From Erpobdella octoculata (taxonomy: Eukaryota; Annelida; Clitellata; Hirudinida; Erpobdellidae): DNA of 64,000 nt. The notes under the pieces were generated by a model. It ran no database searches, was not told the DNA's origin, and saw only the letters and a list, made by a program, of their open reading frames with translations. A program made the position numbers and the translations under genes. Shown here piece after piece: positions 25,269 through 47,820 of this stretch; position 1 is the first letter of the stretch; each line of letters starts with the position of its first letter. The DNA lies in NCBI GenBank assembly GCA_963978895.1, contig OZ022239.1, forward strand, positions 18,615,707 through 18,679,706, in the 5' to 3' direction.

Positions 25269-25482
25269 CAAGCCTCCTATGAAAAGACAGTGTTCAATAC
25301 AGAGATGATCCTCTTAAGCGTGAATGCCATTTGATTATGACACTATTCCCTTACCAAAGATGTTTACATGTTATTCGCAATGATTAATAATAAAAGTGTA
25401 TAAAAAAGCTAACAACTTTTGATCTGGGCATAAACATTATTACAATTAAAAAATCCTTCAGGTGCCATACAAAACCTCAATT

Positions 25483-26158
25483 TTACAAATTCTTGGCCAT
25501 TTTGAATTTCTCCCAAAGCCCATCACTGTCTTTAATAACAAATGACAAAGATGCCTTAGCATAATAATCTGAGTCTAGTTTCAAATTATCAATAACATCA
25601 TCTATTAGGTGAGCTTTTCCCAATGTACAACTTGTTGAATCATAGCTGACATGGGTGAAATGGATATGAAGATGATAGTAGGAAGGTAGGTAGTGAAAGA
25701 AGATGCGCAATTGAGATGGATTTAAGTCATACTTCTTCTGAATGGCGACCTATATAAAAAACAAGAATCATTAGTTTAAGATTTCCAAGTTAGATACATT
25801 ATTCATTTCCTAAGTTATACAATTTTAAACTTGACTTATCTTCCAAATTGGATATTTATATAAATCAATTACATAGGCCCGTTGAGATTAACAACACCCA
25901 GACCTCTATGTCCTTAGCTATTATTATTAGAGACTAGCGGGGTACCCGGCTTTGCCTGAGGTTTTTAGAGGTTTTTCTAATGCTTGTATTTCTGCTCCCG
26001 TTTCCTTCCCCACTTGCTCTCCTGTTCCCGGTCGCTTTCTCGCTCCCTGTCGGTTTCTCGCTCCCGGTCGCTTTCCTGCTTTTTTTGTTATCTTGGTCCC
26101 TTTCTTGCTTTTACTTGCTTTCCCATTTGCTCTTAGTTGCTTTTCCGTTCCCGTTCAT

Positions 26159-26231
<73 letters not shown>

Positions 26232-28139
26232 CCCGCTCTCCCCGCTCCACTCATTTTGTGTCCGATTTAAATTTTTTTCACTATAATTGTCTCCCATTGC
26301 CTCTCAAGCTTGTGTGAAAATTGCATTACGATCGGATGAATGGTGTAGCAATGCATAAAGGACTTATATACTTATTTACATAATCTTATTTTTATATATA
26401 TAGATGTAACAGATATCTGTTAGCAATCCGGTCAAAATCCAGCAACCTGTATATGACACTTATTACCCATTTAAAAAATTTTAAAAACAAAATATTAATT
26501 AACAAAACAGTAACAGATACAATTTTTTTATCAAAACTTGTTAACATTGTATTAACTTAACAAACATTTTGCTTTCATGATTCTCTTAACTGCGCATAGA
26601 GTTTCATTTAGAAGCAATGACTAGCGGTTCCAGGGGGACCAGTCCGGTCATGGCCCCCCTCACATTTTGTCACTAGACTTTGGCCCCCTTGTCGGAACCA
26701 AATTCAAAAATTAAAAAGCCTATCAAAAAGCAAGCCAGGACACACTTTCAAAATGAAATGTTTTTAAAAAAATTTCATGCATAAATAAATGTTTAAAATG
26801 CTAAATAATCATAAATTTTTCTTGCGTTTATATCCAAAGTCTCCTATAAACTGGACAGCACAATATTAAAAAATAACACAAAATGCAACGACTCATGAAA
26901 GCCAAAAGATAGGTGTTTAAATAATGTTAAGCAGGAACATCATTTCAGCAAAACCTTAGAGGGGCAACATGTTGATGGAGCCCAATTTTTTATCATAATG
27001 CTAAACTTTTCCTGTCAAAAAAGCTAATAACCAGGGGATAGTGGGAGCTACTTTTCTAAAAAAAAATTCTAAAAACTTCCACATTTTTATTATCAAAAAA
27101 GCTGATGACAGGGAGAGTTGTTGGGCCGTAGCTGTGAATTTTAAAGTGGGGAAGCCCTGGAATTTTTCCACATTAAGTTGCACGTTCCGGCAACGCCTTC
27201 CCCCCGTCCCCAAAATGATGCCCCTAATATTAATTAGGCTTAGTGGATGTAAAATCAGGTGATCAAAGATGTATGTAGGGCCCTCAACTCCAAAAATCTT
27301 CTGCAACATAAGTGGCTCGCTATTTCAAAATATTCTGATAAAACTGGAGCTTGGTACGCATTCTGTGTATTCTTTGGTGTGTCCCATGAGTGCTATGGTC
27401 AAAGAATGGATAAACTTCTAACCTGTTCTCTAATGAATTTCTCAGACCTTACTGGCTAGAATGGTGCACTGGATCCTCTCGAACAGTTTAGTGTTCATGT
27501 CACAAATGCAGCTTTAGCACTTGAATTCTTGCAACAAACTAAAACATGCTTAGATGTCTATGTTAACTCACACATAAAAACATAGCAACTGTTGCAGATA
27601 GAAAAGCTTTTGCATTCATTGATGAGACCACTAAATTGCCGAAATTCAGAATATTTCACTCAAATGACATAGAGATGATGACCGCATTCTTTTTATCTTC
27701 CATTTACAAAAGATATTAACATTATTCACCACCTTCGTCTTCAAAGATTTCTTCAAGAGTTGATTTGGATGATTGATTTTTATCTCCCACCAAGGAGAGT
27801 CATTTCAGAAAAATCACGGACGGGGCGGGGCAAACTGTTTTAAAAATTCACATAATTCAAAATTGAACCCTACTATAATGCTAAACCCTTCTTCCCATGA
27901 CATAAAATTGCTGTACTTTTTCCACAATAAATCACATGGCCAAAACTGAATCAGATTGTTAAATCTTTGTTGTGCATCCTAGCTTCCAGTATGACACTGG
28001 TGTAACAATTCATAACAGAAAGTGTCAGCTCTGTCGAGATAGTATTGACGAGTTCCTTTTTTTACTTGGATTACTTAAGTTGGTTTTTGTTGAATTATTG
28101 TATTCTTAATTAACATAATTTAAAACAATTAATATTTTG

Positions 28140-28191
<52 letters not shown>

Positions 28192-31100
28192 ATAAGATAT
28201 GTGGTAAGAGCGCTTGCATTTAGGCGAGGCGGTGTTGCAATAGACACGTGGGTTCGATTCCTTGTAGAGTCTTATATATATTTGCGTTATTTGTGGTGAC
28301 AGTTAGTCGTCCTATTTGTAGACTCTCAAAACATTTCAATGCAATGTTTTACTTCATAAATTAGTCAAGTCTAATATGTTAAGTAGCTCCTAATTTGGTT
28401 TACAGGCTTTGAGGATTTGTACCGTTTAAGACTGGCTGGATCCAGTTCAGCACGGACCGGGCCTAGACTTTTGTGCCTATGAAGGCATTGTCCAGAAAGA
28501 TATTAACCTAGACTCGTTGGGCCCAGGGCAAAATTTCCATCAGCCTTACCCTCTCAATGGGCCTCAACTCACATTTCATGAGTACAAAAAAGTTTTATGC
28601 ATTGCTATATAAGTGCTAATATACTTTAATAAACAAAATCCCTGAATGCTAGAATACATTTGTAAAATAAAACTGAACTTTCTAGGTATGGGTATATCAT
28701 CAGGTACTGTAGTAAAAGTATAAAAAAGTAGTATAATAATCATGCAAAAAGCTAACAGTGCCAAACAAGCTAATTAAATTAACAGCGAAGGAAATCACTC
28801 ACCCTTCCCTTATCTCTGATGCTTTCTAACAATGCAACATGCTCCCCTCTTAAATCTCTAATGCTTTTCAAATCCCTTCTGTGAACCAGTGCACATATGT
28901 AAAGGTTTGAAAGCTGTTTGCAATCCCACTTCAGATCAGGAAGTAGAATAAAGCCATTCACAAGATCAGGATCCTCATAAACTATCCTCTCTGATTCTGT
29001 TTTCTTTAGCAATATATTCTCAACCCACTAGCAAATTATAGATAACTTTTAACAAATCATGACAAATTGAAACGAGCCGAACAAATTTCATAAAAACATT
29101 TACCAAATGACTTAACATTGATGAAGTTATAAATGGCAATGTAATGTTTTGGTAATCCTCATGAGTTTCCCGAACAATGAATATTTCATGGGAGGAAAAC
29201 TTGTCTAAGTGCTTTTTAGTGGCAGGAAATATCAAAGTTGATTTTATGCCTGTGAAAAATGATAAAACCGATAGAAAAAAACTGACAAAAGAAATTATTG
29301 CATTAGGAGGCAAGAATGTCAAAACATTGAGTACATGATAAACAATGCAAACCTCCAGCAGAAGGTTTTGGAAATAGCGTCATGGAAGCATAAACATCAT
29401 TTTCAAGAATTACTGCTGCTGATGTTTCTTCGTTCAACACTTCTGCAATACTTTGTTCAGAAAACGGAGTTTTTTCTAGCAGAACAATTGCATCTTTCTC
29501 TTTCAAAATATAAGAAAGTTTAACATAAAATGGTTGAACAAATGAAATTTAAAAATCACAATTTGTTAACAATAGTAAAAGAAAGTATACAAAAAACTCT
29601 CAAACTCTGTTTAAAAGAGTTCGTATTTTCTTATTTTGTTACTGAATGTCTTTTGACTTGACCGTGTCTGACCAGACTTGACGTGCCTCACTAGACCTCA
29701 CCAAACCTAATTGTGACTTACCGAAATTCTCAGTGAATTCTGGCATGATCGGGTAAAGTATTTTATCGTCCAGTAAAATCAGGTGAGGCATGGTAAACTC
29801 AGTATTGTAAAGACTAGTTAAGTCAGGTAAGGTTCAGTGAAATCAGGTGGAGACAAGTAAAGTCAGATATTCCATCAAGATAGCCCCGGCAGACTCAGCC
29901 CTGGAATTTCGCCATACAAAAGCACAGTAAACGGTTTTTGATTTTTCCCAACAACAACAAATATCTAATTAGATATTTTGAAACTACATGATTTATCTGA
30001 TTTTATAAAAATAAAAGCAATCAAATGTGCTCGGACAGTTTTTTTTAATTGATTATTGAATGTTTGTTGGCAATAACAAAGATTATATATAATCAGCTGC
30101 TGACGTAATAATTAAAGCTTTTCTTTTCTTGCTAAGTTGCAAGGGAGAGTGCATTGACAAAAAAAAATATTTGGAACTCTTTATTGATTCAGAACCCATA
30201 AAAGTGGAGAACCTAGATAAAGATGAAGATGTAGAAATCGAAGATACACCTGAAACAACGGTGTATCAAAGCAGTCCCTTTTTTAAGAGGTATAACGATT
30301 GGCTGGGTGAGCATAAGCATGAGGCTTTAGAGGAAAATGAAAACGAACTTTATAACACAAAGTTCCTCAAAATATTCCTTAAGAAATACTGCTTTTACTT
30401 GCCATTGATAGGGTCTTATTTAAATTCCACGCCGGGAACACCACATTCGAACTCAATGGTAGAAAACCATTTTAGAAACATTAAGCAGGACGTGCTGCAG
30501 AGCCAAACAATCTTAAAATCGGAAGATTTGTTCGGTTACTGCGAAACCATGTAAAAGGTAAGTGTAACCAGATCACAATTCTAAAACCAAAAGGTAAGAT
30601 CAGAAAGAACCTTAAGGCTAAACCTGAGCTAACCAGCAAAGAAAAATGGGGTAAGAGAGTACTACGAAATTATCGCACAATGTTAATGCCAGTCAAAATT
30701 AATGTGCCCACACTGGTAGGAAAGGAACCCATCAAACTTGGGAATCAGCTCTTAACAAATCCCAACTACTACAAAAGTTTTAAAGAAAACAAATTATCAG
30801 TCATTTGTAGATTTAATGGTGAGTCCTTGAAACTGTCAGATTTCATTTTTTTATATGACGGAGAATGGGTGAGCAATTATGGAATTGATTATATTGCAGC
30901 GATTAAGCTGAAAAATTCTAATTACATTCCCTGCAGTGACTTCTCACTAAACTTTGAAAATTTTGACAATAATTTATCCCCTGAGTCACTAATTCTCAAC
31001 TATAGCTTTTTCCAATCTCATTACACTTTTTGCGTATATAATGAAAATCGTAATCATTTCTGTTTATTTATTATGAACAACTTAAAAAGGACCATCTCAT

Positions 31101-32554
31101 TTTACGACCCGTTAGTTGGCAAGTAAGGGCAGAAGTTAAAAGGAACAAAAATTCAGGAACAATTAGTTCAGACTTTTTTTTACAGCAGGTCTGCAGTTTA
31201 AGAAATGAGCCAATGGGATACTATGTTGATGAATTAGTAATTGCTGACAGAAGACAACAAAAGGATGCATTTAATTGCAGGGTATATGTTATGGAACATA
31301 TGTTTAGATTGGATAAGAATTCAGATTTCTCAAAGCCATTCAGCGCAAGCTTGTACAGAAATACATTAATCAAGGAGATTTTGACTTTGTCTGACGACAT
31401 GGAAAACATATGCTTGTATTGCGGTAGAGATGAAATTTACGCAGATAAGGAATGGGTTCAATGTTCCTATTGTGAACATTGGATACATCAGAGTTGCACC
31501 AAGAAAAATTTTGATCCTACCGTATGGGAACAAGTTGATTTTATATGCGTGGTTTGCTTAAATTATTTCTGTAAAAATACTTCATTTTTAGTTATTAAAT
31601 AATTAAAAAATTTTTTTTTATTAATATCGATTTATCTTTCAAATTTCGATCTATTAAATAAAAATAATGTCCAAATTATATTTTATATTATATCTATGTT
31701 TATACTATGTTACCGTTATTAGTGCCGATTATATATGTAAATTCAAAAATCAATTAAAACAAGTAAATTAAAAACGAATTTTTAAAACCAATGCTCTTAT
31801 ATGTAATTAAAACACAAATTTTGCAATCAATTTTTTCTTATATTACTCTTTTATTTTATATTAAAGTCGAAATATCTTAATTATATCGAAATATCGAAAT
31901 TAATTGAAATTAACTAAATTTATTGACTTATTGTAAAACTAATAATTGAATATTGCATTGTCTTCTATTTTGAGCATGTATGCAAAATTTGAAAAAAATC
32001 TATCATCAGGAAGTGACTCAAAAATTGATTGCAAGATTTGAAACAGACAGAGAAACAGACAGACAGAGAAACAGAGACGACGAATTAATAAAAGCATTGG
32101 TAAAAAACTGTCCGAGCTTATTTGATTCCTGTTATTTTTAAAAAATCTGATAAATCATGTAGTTTCAGAATATGTAATTAAATATTTGTCTCAGCATGTA
32201 GTTTCGTTGGGAAAAATCAAAAACCGTTTACTGGGCTTTTTAGTATGGCGAAATTCCGGGGCTGAGTCCGCCGTGGTTATCTCGATGGACCTAAATCAGA
32301 TGTGGTTTGGAGAAGTCAGTGAAATCCAGTGAAGCTGCGAGAGGCACAATGAAGTCTATTTATAACAATAGTAATTTATAGTATATTTATCATAAAATAT
32401 AACTACTAATACTACCTTCTGAACCGTCTTCAATGGAGCTAAGACCATGCAAACATACCATTTTCTGCTGAGCATCTTCATTTAAGATTGAAACTAGCTT
32501 AAACCTTTTTAAGATATTGACAGAGCCAGTAGTAGTAGTCGACGACATATCCAT
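25483..32554 (-). CDS. DCPS: scavenger mRNA-decapping enzyme DcpS, five exons, 307 aa
   Basis: DcpS is a HIT-family pyrophosphatase that hydrolyses the residual m7G cap after 3'-5' mRNA decay. Minus-strand exons: 32554-32416, 29499-29353, 29249-29104, 29027-28803, 25749-25483. They sum to 924 bp including the stop, giving 307 aa (human 337) with phases agreeing at every junction. Conserved blocks are KDAIVLLEKTPF (domain-swapped N-terminal half), FPATKKHLDKF, RETHEDYQNITLP, ERIVYEDPD, GFILLPDLKW (cap-binding Trp region, W178), HRRDLKSIRDLR and the histidine triad FFHYLPSYYHLHIHFTHV. The central triad histidine (His247) is the expected nucleophile, so the enzyme should be active. Intron 1 (about 2.9 kb) holds a DDE/C48 transposon. 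Intron 4 (about 3 kb) holds several short elements. It is divergently arranged with the katanin gene. Confidence 0.94.
25933..26404 (+). repeat. ACTAGC...CCCGG dispersed element, copy F
   Basis: Starts ACTAGCGGGGTACCCGG, has TTGCCTGAGGTTTTTAGAGG, CT-rich units, a TA array interrupted by AAAAATA (26158-26228), then TTGCATTACGATCGGATGAA and TGTAGCAATGCATAAAGGAC. Lies in DcpS intron 4, antisense to the gene. Confidence 0.8.
26933..27231. mobile_element. possible hAT-like MITE
   Basis: Left end CAGGAACATCATTTCAGC and right end (reverse complement) AGGGGCATCATTTTGGGG are similar inverted termini. Related left ends occur near 16627 (ACGTCATTTCAGCAAAAAC) and 52645. No convincing target duplication was found. 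Confidence 0.4.
28142..28193. repeat. (TATC)n microsatellite
   Basis: About twelve uninterrupted TATC units in DcpS intron 4. Confidence 0.95.
28194..28277 (+). repeat. tRNA-like sequence, probably SINE head
   Basis: GTGGTAAGAGCGCTTGC resembles a tRNA D arm (A box) and GTGGGTTCGATTCC is a perfect B box. The outer ATAAGAT/GTCTTAT can pair. The D stem is incomplete and the T stem weak, so I do not call a functional tRNA. Confidence 0.45.
29642..29868. repeat. degenerate tandem repeat (AAGTCAGGT-like units) next to the C48 transposon
   Basis: Repeated short units such as GTAAAGTCAGGT and AAATCAGGTGGAGACAAG occupy this stretch and resume after the transposon at 32292-32355, so the element appears inserted within the array. 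Confidence 0.6.
30129..30554 (+). pseudogene. transposase C-terminal part
   Basis: 141 codons. An acidic linker (KVENLDKDEDVEIEDTPE) precedes a block ending STPGTPHSNSMVENHFRNIK. Motifs of the form SN..VEN.FR..K follow the DDE core in transposases that also carry C48 proteases, with the Glu as a candidate last catalytic residue. The earlier DD part is missing, so the internal deletion lies between the left TIR and this block. Start codon uncertain. Confidence 0.5.
30580..31330 (+). pseudogene. C48 (Ulp1-like) cysteine protease domain of the transposon, frame broken
   Basis: The frame about 30580-31126 contains SDFIFLYDGEWVSNYGIDYI (Ulp1-like start), then HYTFCVYNENRNHFCLFIM and ISFYDPL (candidate catalytic His and Asp). 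A stop follows, and homology resumes in 31213-31602 with QQKDAFNCRVYVMEHM (candidate catalytic Gln and Cys; the usual NCG is NCR). Ulp1-type domains cleave SUMO-like or other isopeptide-linked substrates; in transposons their role is unclear. Confidence 0.6.
31411..31560 (+). pseudogene. PHD-like zinc finger at the C-terminus of the transposon protein
   Basis: CLYCG, then WVQCSYCEHWIHQSCTKK and FICVVC give the spacing C-x2-C ... C-x2-C ... H-x2-C ... C-x2-C of a PHD finger. In frame with the C-terminal protease part, ending at a TAA at 31600-31602. Confidence 0.7.
31751..32107. repeat. ~355-bp block shared with 45576-45936
   Basis: Nearly identical to 45576-45936, from TTTAAAACCAATGCTCTTAT through GAAACAGAGACGACGA to GCATTGGTAAAAAA. 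In this copy it lies between the transposon coding region and its right inverted repeat. Confidence 0.9.
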
Positions 32555-32568
32555 ACTGACTACTAAAT

Positions 32569-33295
32569 CTATATATATAAAAATGAATGTTTGTATATAT
32601 ATACTAATATATAGGTATGTTATTTATGCATTGCTACACCATTCATCCGATCGTAATGAAATTTTCATACAACCTTGAGAGTAAAGGGGAATCAAATATA
32701 GAGAAAAAAATTTTGAAATCCGTCACAAAATGAGGGGAGCGGGTGAGCGAGCAGAAACTATATATATATGTATGTGCGTATATATGTGTGTATGTATGTA
32801 TGTGTATGTATGTGTGTGTGTTTATGTATGTATGTGTGTGTGTTTATGTATGTATGTATGTATGTATGTATGTGTTTTTTACAATATTTCGGCACTAAAT
32901 GCTCATTCAAAGTATGTATGTGTGTGTATGTATCTATGTATGTATGTATGTATGTATGTATGTATGTATGTATGTATGTATGTATGTATGTATGTATGTA
33001 GAATCGGATCTAGGGGGGGTCAACTGAGAGTGAAAGAATGAGCGGGAAAGCCACAGGGAACGGATAACGACCGGGAACGTGAGTGTGTATGTATCTATGT
33101 ATGTATGTATGTGTGTTTGTATGTGTGTATGCATCTATGTATGTATGTATGTATGCATGTATGTATGTATGTATGTATGTATGTATGTATGTATGTATGT
33201 ATGTATGAATGTATGTATGTATGTAGAATCGGATCTAGGGGGGGAACTGAGAGCGAAAAAATGAGCGGGAGCGCAAGCGGGAAGGAAACGGGAGC
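32569..33295 (-). repeat. ACTAGC-type dispersed element in reverse, expanded by (ATGT)n arrays
   Basis: The tail is recognisable in reverse complement (CATTCATCCGATCGTAATGA, GGGGAATCAAATATAGAG). It is followed by long ATGT/GTGT arrays at 32766-32870, 32915-33000 and 33088-33225. The unit ending GAATCGGATCTAGGGGGGG occurs twice (33001 and 33227), so the array plus spacer has been duplicated. Confidence 0.8.
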
Positions 33296-33297
33296 GA

Positions 33298-33332
33298 AAA
33301 AGAAACGCATTAGGGCCTAATGCGTTTCTTTT
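33298..33332. repeat. 35-bp perfect palindrome
   Basis: Two 17-bp arms (AAAAGAAACGCATTAGG and its reverse complement) surround one G. Lies 470 bp upstream of the katanin start codon, at the edge of the ATGT repeat. Confidence 0.9.
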
Positions 33333-33803
33333 AAAAAGTATAAAATAAAAGTATAAAAAGTATTACATATAATTATGAAACTGTATTACGGAGATATACC
33401 AACCCTAGCAGCCCTAGCCGTCACTGACCATTTATTTAACAAATAGTAAATAGTAGTTGTCACGCTTCGATCGAACCGCTAAATACTCGCTAAAAGTGGA
33501 TACTTTTGAAATTAAAAATGTGCTCTGAACTTCAGTGTCAAATTATTTAAAAATGTATAATAAATTGTTCATTAATTTGTTTAAATTGAATCAAAATATG
33601 TTATTAGATTTTAAATTTGTACACTTCTTAACGTGCGCTTATTAGTTACCTTGGTCACACACTTCACCCAATCAAGCGATTTTATATTTGTGTGCGTGTA
33701 TATTTTCCGTCTGGATTGATCCGTGTATTTGGCGTTGAGTTTTATATGGCATGCTATCAGTTTAATTACTAAATTGCACACTTTTCTCAAGATTTTAACG
33801 AAA

Positions 33804-44927
<11,124 letters not shown>

Positions 44928-45134
44928 ATTTTTTATATTTTTTCTGAGATTAATGCATAAATATTCTGACGATTTTGATTGCAAATTCAGTTGTATGCAT
45001 ATAACATGACAAAATCTAAGTTGTCTTCTGCTTTACAAGAATATGCTAAAATGTCATCATAGAAATTTAAAAACAGAGCACCAAAGATTCTAATTAGTCA
45101 TGACTATTTTATATGAGATTGACAAGGATACAAG

Positions 45135-45408
45135 GGTCGCTGCTATTGCCCCGGTGGTTCGACGTGATTGCAATCGGTAAAATTGCTACTAACCCTAACC
45201 CCATCCCTAGCTCTAACCCTATCCCTACCCCTAAACCCTATCCTAGGTAGTAGCTTAAAAATTTCAAAATAATTTTTTTTAATTTCATTAATATTTTTAA
45301 ATAAAGGTACAAATTCTGAGTTTAAATATACCATATAGTGTAAAAAAATAATATTAATAAAGATAAAGCGAATCAAAGATCGCGTACCGCCCTGGTAATA
45401 GTTATAAC
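45135..45408. mobile_element. MULE-like MITE with 9-bp duplication and telomere-like repeat
   Basis: GGATACAAG flanks both sides (45126-45134, 45409-45417). The inverted ends share CTATTGCCCCGGTGGTTCG / CTATTACCAGGGCGGTACG. Near the left end is a degenerate CCCTAA-type run (ACTAACCCTAACCCCATCCC, CTAACCCTATCCCTACCCC, 45187-45245). Lies about 200 bp after the katanin stop codon. Confidence 0.65.
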
Positions 45409-45575
45409 GGATACAAGCATCTCGTCGCCAGACGTAGATGCAAGCTCATTATAATATTCGAGTTTCTGTATTAAGTTTCATTTTACACAGCATATGTAAA
45501 TAGTTTTATTTTAGGTGTCCTGGCGGGTATTATACAACTATAAATTATTTTATTAAGTCATTTTTCTAGTGTTTT

Positions 45576-45936
45576 CAATTTAAACAAGTAAATTAAAAAC
45601 GAATTTTTAAAACCAATGCTCTTATATGTAATTAAAACACAAATTTTGCAATCAATTTTTTCTTATATTACTCTTTTATTTTATATTAAAGTCGAAATAT
45701 CTTAATTATATCGAAATATCGAAATTAATTAAAATTAACTAAATTAATTGACTTATTGTAAAACTAATAATTGAATATTGCATTGTCTTCTATTTTGAGC
45801 ATGTATGCAAAATTTGAAAAAAATCTATCATCAGGAAGTGACTCAAAAATTGATTGCAAGATTTGAAACAGACAGAGAAACAAACAGACAGACAGAGAAA
45901 CAGAGACGACGAGTTAACAAAAGCATTGGTAAAAAA
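45576..45936. repeat. second copy of the 31751-32107 block
   Basis: Same orientation, very few differences, and no adjacent transposon coding sequence or inverted repeat. It ends at the same GGTAAAAAA as the first copy. Confidence 0.9.
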
Positions 45937-46248
45937 TTATTTGTTTAGCAATCCAAATATACCTTTCGATTTCATTTTTTAGACCCCATCCAACAATGTA
46001 TAGCATAGCCCCAGGGCAAGCAATTTTTTTTTGTAATAGCATTGCCAGCCTCGAGGCTAATTTCACACGCATTCCAACCGAAATGATCAAAAACGCAAGA
46101 CTATTGATTTGAAATGAGGTTTTTTCATTTACAGTAGATAAAACGTCATATCAAAAAAATTAGGGGTATCAGAGTAAAAATTAATTCTTAGCGATGCAAT
46201 AAAATAATAAAAAATGGGGACAAAGAACTGAAGGCAATAAATGAAAAA

Positions 46249-46752
46249 GTGAAAAAAGTAGAGGAATCAATTGAACTCAACACAGAGGAGAAAAAACTAA
46301 GAGAAAGAAAGAAAAATAACGTCATCTTCCATCGATTGGCTGAAAAAGAAGCCACGGAGAACGGTGAGAGAACAAGTGAAGACAAAAGAATGGTGTTAAG
46401 CTTCTTGAATGATGTTCTGGAGGTGCCCTGCGATGAAAAGTTAGACATAAAAAACATCTACAGATTAGGAAAATACAAAAAAGAAGAAAAGGAAAGACCG
46501 TTACTTATAGAGTTCCGTAATGCTACAATCAAAAACAGAGCTCTAGAGTCATTGTTCAGACTTCAAAAAGCAGAAGAAAAACTCAAGAGAATCTCAGTCA
46601 CTCATGACTTGACAAGAACTGAAAGAGAGCAGTGCAGAAAGCTGGTTGAACAATGGAGAGAGAAGCAGAATGGAGAAACAACGGGAAACTGGATATACAG
46701 GGTAAAGGGCTTGCCGGGGGACATGAGGATAGCAAAACTGAAAAGAAACTGA
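46249..46752 (+). pseudogene. retrotransposon ORF1 (coiled-coil, nucleic-acid-binding)
   Basis: 167 codons. A charged N-terminal coiled coil (VEESIELNTEEKKLRERKK) is followed by an RRM-like part (NNVIFHRLAEKE, DIKNIYRLGKYKKEE, RPLLIEFRN) and a basic end. This matches ORF1 proteins of CR1/L2-type elements that bind the element RNA. The start may be further upstream. Confidence 0.7.
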
Positions 46753-46868
46753 AAATAGTAGAGCATGGTGAAAAGAAGAAAGTGGCACTCAAGAAGATGG
46801 AAAGAAGAAACAATGCAAAGAAAGATAGGAGAGGTTTGATTACGGTGGACGAAGAAAATAAAAAACAG

Positions 46869-47820
46869 TGCACATATTTGAAAACTTTTTATGTCAATGC
46901 CAGAAGTATAGTGAATGCAAGTAAACGAGCTGAACTTAAGTTATATGTGGACAAAGAAAAACCTGATATTATTGGAATAACCGAATCTTGAGCTAAGGAA
47001 GGAATAAAAGACAACGAGCTAGAACTTGAGGGGTATGTAATGTTCCGGAAAGACAGAGACATTAGAGGAGGAAAATTACACGGAGGAGGTGTTCTAATGT
47101 ACATAAACAGCAATCTAACCTCAATTGAAAGAGAAGACTTGAAGAATGACAGGTTCAAAGAAAGTATATGGTGCGAACTAAAGAACGGAAATGAAACATT
47201 GTTAGTTGGAGTTTGCTATAGAGTTCCCGATTCCACAGAGTTTCAAGCGATATTGGACTGCATGAATTGATGGTTAAAGCTTCAAAAACATCTTGCATTG
47301 TAATGGGTGATTTCAATTTCCATATTGACTGAAGGCAAAAAATGGGAAGAACCGAGCAGACAAGATGTTTCTAGATTGCTTAGATGAGTGTTTTCTATTT
47401 CAACATGTAGAAGCACCAACAAGAGGAAATAACATTCTGGATCTAGTGATCTCAAATGAAGAGAACCTGTTAGAAGAAATCACAGTAGGGGAAGATTTTG
47501 GTTCTAGTGATCATCAGATTATTAGATTCAATATTGTTTTTGAGAATCAAAAAGAACCAGACAAATTTCAAAAGAAGTACAACTACTTCAAAGCAGACTA
47601 CAACAAAGTAAGGAACAAAATTAAAGAAATCGACTTGCTAAATAAACTGGGGGACATGAACATTGACAAAAGGTGGAACACATTTGTGTTTCACATGAAA
47701 GAGGTTATTGAAGAAACAGTGCCGACCCACAGGCGTTTCAACAAAAAGCGACCTTGGGTCAATAAAAACGTTCAGAGGGCTAGAACTAAAATTAAAGCAT
47801 GGAAAAAATGCAAAAACTAA
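46869..47820 (+). pseudogene. retrotransposon ORF2, endonuclease part
   Basis: AP-endonuclease landmarks in order: FYVNARSI, DIIGITES, LLVGVCYRVP, MGDFNFHID and SSDHQII. In-frame stops occur at 46989, 47268 and near 47329, so the domain is dead as written. Its ancestor nicked DNA to prime reverse transcription. Confidence 0.75.

Larger units (their letters stand above)
29871..32289 (+). mobile_element. DDE-type DNA transposon carrying C48 protease and PHD-like finger, ~2.4 kb
   Basis: Long terminal inverted repeats (29871 to about 30046 and about 32102-32289) share ACGGTTTTTGATTTTTCCCA, ACTACATGATTTATC and GCTCGGACAGTTTTTT in opposite orientation. Between them are three adjacent coding blocks on the plus strand: a transposase C-terminal-like part (30129-30554), a Ulp1/C48-like cysteine protease (about 30580-31330) and a PHD-like C4HC3 finger (31411-31560). 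The frame is broken between the first two blocks and inside the protease block. The element sits in DcpS intron 1, antisense to that gene. Superfamily not assigned. Confidence 0.75.

Noticed and set aside
28194..28277. Functional tRNA gene
   Set aside because: The B box is perfect and outer bases can pair, but the D stem is incomplete and the T stem pairs poorly; treated as a tRNA-derived repeat.
33723..33803. Upstream in-frame ATG extending katanin
   Set aside because: The added residues are hydrophobic and unlike katanin; homology begins at the ATG at 33804.
45187..45245. True interstitial telomere
   Set aside because: The CCCTAA units are degenerate and enclosed in a short element with its own target duplication.
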